A stretch of DNA of 64,000 nt. Source: Pachypanchax playfairii (lineage: Eukaryota > Chordata > Actinopteri > Cyprinodontiformes > Aplocheilidae). This document shows positions 56,708 to 64,000 of this stretch, piece by piece (within the stretch, counting starts at the first letter, position 1; the number at the start of each line of letters is the position of its first letter). The stretch covers positions 3,958,664 through 4,022,663 of the forward strand of contig SSNP01000006.1 in assembly GCA_006937955.1 (NCBI GenBank), given 5' to 3'. A model generated the notes under the pieces. It was not told where the DNA came from and made no database searches. It was given only the letters and a program-made list of their open reading frames with translations. A program made the translations under genes and the position numbers.

Positions 56708-57730
56708 ATTGTCTCTCTGGGTAAATCTTTACAGGTAAACCTTCTCTTTAAGGTGTCTGTTTCAAAGTAACATGAGAGTCACCTGATCCTTGAATGCACT
56801 CTGGAGTTTATTGTTGGGCCGCATCTACACACCTAATCTGTAAGTCACTTGTTTGCTGATATGACACCAGAAGTCAATACAGCGTGTACAAGCAATCAAT
56901 ATGCTGCAATACTGGCATTATAATTATAGAAACCTACAATTATGTTGTCAGCAACCTTTCGGCTTTGACAGTTGTTTAGAAAAGAGCTTTCTCGAGTTCA
57001 CTTTCAAACTAGAAAAGGTGTTTAAAGTCTTTAGATGTTTAAATAAATATAATCTGTCAGTAAAGCAAATAGATACAACACTTACCTGTAACTGAACTGG
57101 ATTTCTGTCTCCTCTTCCTCGCTGCTCATTAAGCAGTTTGTCAGCATGAAAAGCTTTAACAGTATAACTATACGGATCGTGACTCGAACAGATTGATATC
57201 AGTGTGAGTCAGTTTGTATTTACTGAGTAGTTGTGGGTTGTAAAATGAAGGGAGTAAATGTGGATGTCTCGCATTTAAGATGTGACAAGCCAAAGAGAGA
57301 AGAAAGAGGAAGATGGAAGAAATGATGGCACTGGAGATGCTGGAGTGACAAAAGGCCCGAGGCTGCCCACAGAGAAAATCTGAAGTAAAACTGAGTAAAT
57401 AAAAACCTAAAAGAATAAAGAACTTAGAGATAAAAGCAGACTGAGAGGATGAGATACAGGAAGCTGAGAAGTCTGATGAGGCACAAACTGTGTCCCAGTC
57501 CAGGACTGAGACCATCTGAGGTGTGTCCTTTAAAGAAAAAAACAAAACTTGTCTGAATCGGGCCAAAAACTTTCTGCAGACAAGATGCAGCCATCTTGGT
57601 CAGGCACAGAAGTTCAATCTTAATCACTCACACAGACATTTACTGGCAACAAATTCTAAAATAAAGTGATTTTAATTCTTACAGATTTCTACACTGATGA
57701 CATCATAATGACATATTCAATAAATCTTTG
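56708..57730. other. No gene recognised
   Basis: AT-rich. The minus frame at 57168-57566 (132 codons) is rich in S, F, L and H, overlaps a second minus frame, and has no domain. GTGTCCCAGTCCAGGACTGA near 57491 weakly recalls the termini at 40988. Confidence 0.4.
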
Positions 57731-58313
57731 CCTGGTTCACACCAGACGCGGAGTGCTACGACGCGGAGCGCTACGACGCGGCCTATTTCTTTGTGCAAGC
57801 GTTCTGTATCAATTCTGACAGGAAGTCACACCAAGAAACACGAGACAATCTGCTAAATTTAGAAAATAAACACGATTCTTCAAAATAAAATACCGCGATT
57901 TACAAATGCAATCTTATTTGTGTATCTAAACAGACTACAGAGATGAATAATATACTTTAATTACTGTAATTAATAATTTATATATAAATATAAATAAACC
58001 CAATACACACACAGTGCAACGGAGTATGCTGCCTCCGTTAGGGGGTGGGTGAGGTTTTTGGGTGTCTAAACGCAAACAGGGAAAGAGGGAGAGAGTTAAA
58101 GACAAGATGAACAATGTCAAATTAAAAGCAGGAGTAATTAAAACAAGCGTTTTTCTATTGTTTTATGGTGTTATTTACTTACCCATGGTGAAAAAAGAGC
58201 TCTGAATGTGCAGAAGCGCTTGTGGATCGGAGAAATACGCGTCTGGTGTGAACAGGTGAGCAGCTGAGCGCACAGCACCGCGCCACAGCGCTTCGCAGGC
58301 AGTGTGAACAAGG
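57731..58313 (+). mobile_element. CG-rich MITE (583 bp)
   Basis: The left end CCTGGTTCACACCAGACGCG and the right end, reverse-complemented, CCTTGTTCACACTGCCTGCG are inverted repeats. A second inner GTTCACACCAGACGCG pair (near 58235-58254) nests inside. The middle is collinear with the insertion in Tigger T1 (9786-10157). Non-coding; frames inside are short. Superfamily is uncertain. Confidence 0.75.
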
Positions 58314-59712
58314 TATAAATTAGTGATGCTCAGTCCTCATGACTGTCCACCATGTTTTTTCAATTTGCCTGCATTGGTTTTGGAGATGGGTTCTGGTTCT
58401 GGTTTAGTTTTCTGATAAACTAAAAATATATTTCACAAATAAAACCACAGGTTGAAGTTGTTTAGTTTAATTGTATGATGTCATATAACTGCTGGCGTTT
58501 CTGAACCCGACGTCCGCGTGATGCTCAGCTTTGAACACCGCGGCTCATACTGGACCAGGTTGGATCTTCCTGAATTCTGGGACTGGCTGTCTGAAGATAT
58601 CCATCTCTTCATCGCAGCCTTTGGCCTAATCACATCCACCACACAGACACACAGCAGGACAGAGTGACAGACAGAAAGGAAGGATAAATAAAAGAGTTGA
58701 CTGAGGGGAGATCTTAATTTAGATTAGAGCAGAGTCACTGCTGCATGTCGCCAGCTGGTTCTGTGTAGCTGCTACACGGAACCAGGCGTCTTCCTCCTAT
58801 TTAATTATTTCCCCATGGACTGTTTTTGATTAGATGTTTGTCCTGATCACTTTTAAAGCCGTCTAATATTCCTGCAGAGGAATAATCTCAAACACTAAAA
58901 CGATCCAGAATTTCTTTCTTTGGAGAGTTTTCCTATATCAGATCTGTTCCTTCAACAATTACCACACACAATATGTTCACACATTCACATGGCTGCTGCA
59001 CCTGACACCTACTTCAAGCTGTTAAAAACAAAAGCTGGCTGTGCTGCCCCCACTCACCCCCATCTTCAGCTAATTCTGACATTCTTCGAGGAATGTTGTG
59101 GAGGAGGAACAACCAAATCCACGATGTGTCCGTACTGTATACAGAGCTGTCAATGCTCTCTGCAGGGTAACAAAGAAAAACAAGCTAGTGGGTGTGTGAC
59201 AGGCAACTAGGGAGAAAACATGCAACAGGGTGGGTCTTTCTGCTTTCTGCCTCTATAATAAAACCAAAAAGATGTTTTATAGTAAGTTTTGCTGATGTCA
59301 CGAACCTGATCCAAACCTTTTTAAATTATAGTAAATATTTATAAATTCCACCTGAGTTATTTCATTGTTTACAACAAGTGGCTCATATTTAAAATTCACT
59401 GGGTTAAATAGGAGTTTTGTCAGACTGTAATTACAGGTTTCATGATGACGGTTTGGTGCAAGTTATTTTCCCAAAGAAAATCAATCTACATTGTGTCGTA
59501 TCATTGAAGCGTGGTGGTTTGGTACAGGACTGAGCATCGACAAGTAATGATGTCACTGTACCTACAGTATGTGTCCGAAATGAAAGCTTTACAATTAATA
59601 TTTACTGAAAGTACAAGGCATGTGTTCTTAATCCAAAGCAAATTATCATTTTTAATATATCAGATTTTCAAAACTGTACAATTAGAAAAAAACCCCACAT
59701 ATAATTCAGTAT
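58314..59712. other. No gene; balanced block at 58500-58860
   Basis: A 360-bp block of even composition without repeats precedes AT-rich DNA. The plus frame at 58920-59210 (96 codons) has a C-rich end but no zinc-finger spacing or other domain. Confidence 0.35.
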
Positions 59713-60265
59713 TTAAATAGGTTCTTCCATTAAAAACAGTTTTTCTGAGGTTTCTGTTGAATATTTTAGCTCCACAGGTGTTCTTACCTTCATAGTGGGT
59801 GAAAACAGGTCAACAACTTCTCTTTCAGTTTTAATCTCTCAAACTACGCAGGTGGTGATAAAACCCGAGTTCTAATCTGTATCTGTTTCATCACAACTCC
59901 TTTGTTTGTTAGTATTAATCAGCATTTGAAACCACACCTAGCATGCTGCTGGCTAAAAGCTGTTAGCATAAGACGTGGCAAACCAGAAGAGACTATGTCT
60001 CCTGTTGTCATGCACAGTGGGGCAGGAAACAGTATACCTTGCTCTCATAGGCTAGTTTGTTAGCCAATCAGAGTCCAGCAAATTCGAATAATGAATATTA
60101 ATAAGTTGCAGCCGGAGAGCCTGACGAATCTTGATGCAGATAGATTGAAAGGCCTGTTAATCAGTGTTTCCTGTCATTTTTTAGATATAAAATGTTTCTT
60201 ATTACAGGTTAATACTTGAGAAATAACCACAAATTCATGAAATTTGTATGAAATGGCCTCTTTAA
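59713..60265 (+). mobile_element. TTAA-1 MITE, copy C (full length)
   Basis: TTAA at both ends (59713-59716 and 60262-60265). The right terminus, reverse-complemented, AGAGGCCATTTCATACAAAT pairs imperfectly with the left one, ATAGGTTCTTCCATTAAAAA. It is collinear in reverse with copy B, and its right half with copy A. On the minus strand it also has the CACTATGAAG|GTAAGAAC segment (59787-59804 region). Confidence 0.85.
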
Positions 60266-61762
60266 ACATTTCTGATTAAGGTTAAACTACATGACTAGAA
60301 TCCAGAATTAATACTGTCTTCAGGTAGATCAGCAAATTTGTCAGATCAGTCTTTGTATATAATAATCTCTATCTACAGATTTTAGTTTACTCAGTCAGAG
60401 ACATGCAGGTTTACATTAAACAACTACTTTTAAAATAATATTTTTAGGATTAAATAGTGTTGTTTCAATGTGCTGTAAGGGAACCAACATCAAGTTTCAT
60501 ATTTACAAATTCAGCTCTTCATTTATTCACGTTTCCATCAGAACATGGTTCTGTTCATGTGTTGAGTTCCAGAAGAATCCCAATGTCACTCCTGCATTTG
60601 CATTTTCTTCATCTTCCAGTATCTTTACTTATTCAAATGAGCCCTTCATGATCCGTCTCATACAGTATAAAACATCTAGTTAAATAAAAAGAAATTACCT
60701 TGTTCAGTTTTTTCATCTTCAAGGTGTTTTATGAAAATATAAAAACTGCAGGGCGGAAATCACCAGCTCAGAAAACTCTTTCAAACTGATCAGTTTTATG
60801 TTGTACAAAAAAACCAAAAGAAAACTTATAATTCTTAAACATTTTTACTAAACAAACGCACAATCTAAATGAGAAAAAAAATCCTGCACTTTGTCAGTAA
60901 AATCCACAATGTTTCCATATTTTAACTCATTCATTAACATTCTTAGAATTAAGAAAAATATTTATTTATTTATTATAAAGATTTATTTCTTGTATCATTT
61001 TAAACCAGATTAAATCAAAATTGAGTGAGTTTTTTCCAAATAAAGTGACTTTTTAGAACACAAGTACTAAATAGAAAACATGTTAGGTATAACACACAAA
61101 GCTTGTCTAAAAAAATCAAAACAAAACAGGATTTAACTTCAGAGTGTTTTTACTGTCAGAACTTAATGATCAGCCTGGGACCTGTAACCATGGTAACAAT
61201 GCCATTTACAGCAGCAGCACCTGGGATAGGTGGGAGGGGCTGAGGAAGCGTAATTGCTGCTCAGTTGTTCAGAGCCTAAAGGGAGGTCAGTGAATACTTC
61301 TGACAGCTCATTTCTCTGGTTCAAATGAACGCATTTCCCAGTTTAATCATTTTCTTCCGGACGGACATTAACCTGTTTCATTTTTGAGCCAGTCACCTGC
61401 CTTTGGTGTAATTGCTTCTCTTGTTCAGTCACTGAGGTATTACAATTGTCTGCTATTTCACCACTTCTAATTTCTGCATGTAATTATAGAAACTCAGAGC
61501 TGTCATTTAAGTTGCTATGTATCTGCTCCATCTAGTAAGACTTAACTTTAGTTACATCAGACACAGAACTTCTCAGACGTTCACCCTCCTGAGGTTTCTC
61601 AAGGACAAAACCTCCGTGCAAGTCTGAAGAATTGGTAATTATGAGAACGTGCAGCGTAGAAGGATATACAGATCCTCAGCTGAGACCAGTTTAAAGTCTG
61701 AAAGTGGGATTTAAAAGAACATGTCATCACTGTTCAGAGTTCATCTAAAGTCCACAACAGTA
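60266..61762. other. AT-rich with an X-box
   Basis: AT-rich DNA; overlapping plus frames at 60457-60683 are in different phases without a domain. 61140-61460 is less AT-rich and holds the X-box listed separately. Confidence 0.4.
61184..61197. promoter_or_regulatory. RFX-type X-box palindrome
   Basis: GTAACCATGGTAAC fits GTNRCC-N2-RGYAAC exactly and extends to the palindrome TGTAACCATGGTAACA. Confidence 0.45.
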
Positions 61763-61889
61763 AGGTCCAGTCCAGGTTCTCAAGGGCCACTATCCTTCAT
61801 GTTTAAGATGTTTCTTTGTTTCAGCACAACTGATATGAATCAGTGGGTGTTGCTGGTCCTCGAAGACCAGGACTGGACAGTACTGGTCT
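61763..61889. mobile_element. hAT-like MITE, GGGCCACTG family, copy 3
   Basis: The left arm GTCCAGTCCAGGTTCTCAAG then GGCCACTATCCTTCATG and the right arm GCTGGTCCTCGAAGACCAGG then ACTGGAC are inverted repeats. Collinear with copies at 3829 and 44739. Non-coding. Confidence 0.7.
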
Positions 61890-62035
61890 CAGGTAACCCC
61901 ATAAAAATTTACACACGGTGCTTATTTATTTGACAAAATAACAGTACACAGTAATAACGTAAGTTAACTAATGAAATAGCAGGTGTAACCACCGGAAACA
62001 GCGCCCGGTGACGGATGGTTTAGCAATTATGTTAT

Positions 62036-62142
62036 CCAGGTGGAAATCGGGAGAACTTGGTCCTGAATGATGGTCCCTGGAGAGCATTAAAATTTGGGAT
62101 TCTCCTGGTTAAATCGGGAGAGTTGGCAAGTATGGTTGGACG
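62036..62142. mobile_element. DNA-transposon scrap with AATCGGGAGA words
   Basis: TGGAAATCGGGAGAACTTGG, GATTCTCCTGG and AAATCGGGAGAGTTGGCAAG then TATGG are known to me from a vertebrate DNA-transposon end. The two flanking frames (62032-62299) read through it and are not genes. Confidence 0.4.
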
Positions 62143-62796
62143 AGAAAGGAAACATAAATACCTTATACTGCCTGGGATAAAAAATAAAGGACCAGAGGAG
62201 GGGACGTCAAAAGCAGAGGGGGGGAAAATCCCTCCTATCCCCCCCGACAAATCGCACACTGCTAGACGGACACCTGGTTACACCTGGTTGCGGGTGTAAA
62301 TTTACACTTGCAATTTACACAATTACTTGCAATTTGTAAATTGTCAAGCAGGGCTAGAGAAAGTGATAAGCCTAGAAGAAAGTAAGTTATACTGCCTTTT
62401 TGGCATTTTGATGCCGCTGTTATTTATCCCAACTGGCGCTGTTAACGGATCCTAGCAAACAGTTACCGGAACACACCCTTCAAAATAAGACAGTTTCCGG
62501 ATCTTGTTCCGGCAGAATCCGGCTGAAATTAAGCATTCATGCATGTGTCTTTTGACAGTGACCTTACCTGATAGTTACTCCACCTTGGGCTGGTGGCTCG
62601 TTTATCACTGAGCTACATGGAGATCATCAACCATTTAGATAAACAACTGGAGCTAATTGAGAAAAACCCGTTATAACCTGACATGCAGGTTTTCAATTAA
62701 ACTGAAAATCAGGAAAAAAAACACCCAAATACAGAAAAAACTTCATAGAGACAAACTCGAGCTGGAGTTCAAACCTACAACCTTCCTGTTCAGAAA
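62143..62796. other. No gene recognised
   Basis: Even-composition DNA with G and C runs at 62218-62250 and small inverted words (GCAATTTACAC, GCAATTTGTAAATTG). No further repeat partner was found. Confidence 0.4.
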
Positions 62797-63353
62797 CAGT
62801 TCTGACCAGCGGTTCTGACCAGCGGTTCTGACCAGCGGATCTGACCAGCGGTTCTGACCAGCGGTTCTGATCAGCGGTTCTGACCAGCGGTTCTGACCAG
62901 CGGATCTGATCAACGGTTCTGATCAACGGTTCTGACCAGCGGTTCTGATCAACGGTTCTGATCAACGGTTCTGACCAGCGGTTCTGACCAGCGGATCTGA
63001 TCAACGGTTCTGATCAACGGTTCTGACCAGCGGTTCTGACCAGCGGTTCTGACCAGCGGATCTGATCAACGGTTCTGATCAACGGTTCTGACCAGCGGTT
63101 CTGACCAGCGGATCTGATCAACGGTTCTGATCAGCGGTTCTGACCAGCGGATCTGATCAGCGGTTCTGACCAGCGGTTCTGATCAACGGTTCTGATCAGC
63201 GGTTCTGATCAACGGTTCTGATCAACGGTTCTGACCAGCGGTTCTGACCAGCGGTTCTGACCAGCGGATCTGATCAACGGTTCTGATCAACGGTTCTGAC
63301 CAGCGGTTCTGATCAGCGGTTCTGACCAGCGGTTCTGATCAGCGGTTCTGACC
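62797..63353. repeat. 13-bp minisatellite, ~42 copies
   Basis: The unit GGTTCTGACCAGC varies at three positions: T or A at base 4, C or T at base 9, G or A at base 12. By my reading there are about 42 full units. The T-T-A and A-T-A types often follow each other after runs of T-C-G, so the array has a higher-order pattern. Many variants contain GATC. The minus frame across it (62693-63004) is an artefact. There are no unique spacers, so it is not a CRISPR array. Confidence 0.98.
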
Positions 63354-63934
63354 CGTCTGTTTTCATGCTCAAACATGAAATTAATAAATATTCACTGACA
63401 AACCAGATACAATACAAAATATGTTTTTGTATGATTGAAATTAAAAATATATTTCTCAAAAGTGTTAATAAATGAATATGATGTCCACCAGTAATTTCAT
63501 CTTACTGGCTTGTTTTGCACTCAGTTTAATATCAGTTAGTTGTTTTATAAAACAGGAACCATCAAGAATGATCTTTGCATTAAAGTAAATAATAAGACAG
63601 AAAACAAACGACAGATGAACATTTCTCTTGTCTACAGAAAAAAACCTCTCACCCAAAGACGATAAACAAAAGGAATAAGAGCAGATGCAGTAAACAGTCA
63701 CAGACAAAGACGAGGCTGCTCTCACAGAAACATTCTGCTGTTTATCTTTCTGCTTCATTTGTTTTTTTAATTGGACAAATAAAAACATTTCCATGTTAAC
63801 TCATATATTAACAACACACAAGGGCATTTTATTTACCTATTTGCTACATTTAAGGAGAAATAATCAGATTTTCTTACAGTGAAAAATTTATTATTACCAT
63901 ATATTTAAATATATATATAGACAATGATGGACAG
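63354..63934. other. AT-rich, nothing recognised
   Basis: AT-rich DNA with a TATA-rich run at 63900-63925. The 109-codon minus frame at 63465-63794 is K, F and S rich without a domain. Confidence 0.45.
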
Positions 63935-64000
63935 GTAATGTGTCCAGGTGTAACCCCGCCTCTCAGCCAATGGCAGCTGGAGACAGCTCCCTGCTGAACG
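63935..64000 (+). mobile_element. Retroposon 3'-domain scrap at window end
   Basis: GTGTCCAGGTGTAACCCCGC then CTCTCAGCCAATGGCAGCTG and GAGACAGCTCC is the clearest of the four matches to this tail. It runs off the window. Confidence 0.65.

Noticed and set aside
57168..57566. 132-codon minus frame with hydrophobic runs
   Set aside because: No domain, overlapped by a second minus frame, composition explained by AT-rich DNA.
57485..57610. Another copy of the GTCCAAATTCA terminus family
   Set aside because: Only GTGTCCCAGTCCAGGACTGA is similar and no matching far end is seen.
62797..63353. CRISPR-like appearance of the regular array
   Set aside because: Units are directly adjacent with no unique spacers, in eukaryotic DNA; it is a 13-bp minisatellite.

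Overview
The window looks like nuclear DNA of a teleost fish, most likely a percomorph. The reasons are an AT-rich background, no dense gene packing, and many small transposon relics whose termini and tails resemble repeats I know from fish genomes: a tRNA-type SINE, RTE/Rex3-like LINE pieces, Tigger-like elements, TTAA-flanked MITEs and hAT-like MITEs. Family names come from memory and from terminus structure. No database search was possible.

I find no protein-coding gene I can defend. The open frames are short and fall into three groups: readings of tandem repeats (20.7, 37.1, 43.9 and 62.9 kb), readings of transposon relics (8.0, 22.8, 35.0 and 41.6 kb), or AT-rich noise. The window is therefore either a gene desert or the inside of a very large intron. 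Two weak hints of transcription on the + strand are a pyrimidine tract with CAG directly abutting GTGAGT near 3390 (a recursive-splice-like site) and an acceptor-like site before a GC-richer stretch at 25.93 kb.

Layout: 1-6.7 kb holds a SINE, several MITE fragments and a LINE 3' part (5.4-6.0 kb). 7.9-10.2 kb holds a MITE with a short exon-like frame and a Tigger relic with a nested insertion. 14.8-19.5 kb holds small MITEs and two TTAA-flanked elements. 20.7-23.1 kb holds a large GGAT array, a MITE and a possible Harbinger-transposase scrap. 26.8-29.5 kb holds two further TTAA-flanked elements. 31.2-35.7 kb holds the second exon-bearing MITE, a LINE scrap and CG-rich transposon pieces. 37.0-37.9 kb holds a 38-bp minisatellite and a poly-G assembly gap. 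41.0-50.6 kb holds a 917-bp inverted-repeat transposon, an expanded minisatellite, a second Tigger with a different nested insertion, and single- or low-copy relatives of both minisatellites. 56.1-60.3 kb holds a TTAA-flanked element, a CG-rich MITE and another TTAA-1 copy. 62.8-63.35 kb is a 13-bp minisatellite with higher-order structure.

The features do not work together as a pathway. What they share is history. Elements have inserted into one another, copies of one family lie in both orientations, and two dispersed sequences have each grown into a minisatellite at one locus but not at another. Several RFX-type X-box palindromes and some TE-free blocks of balanced composition are the best candidates for regulatory DNA.
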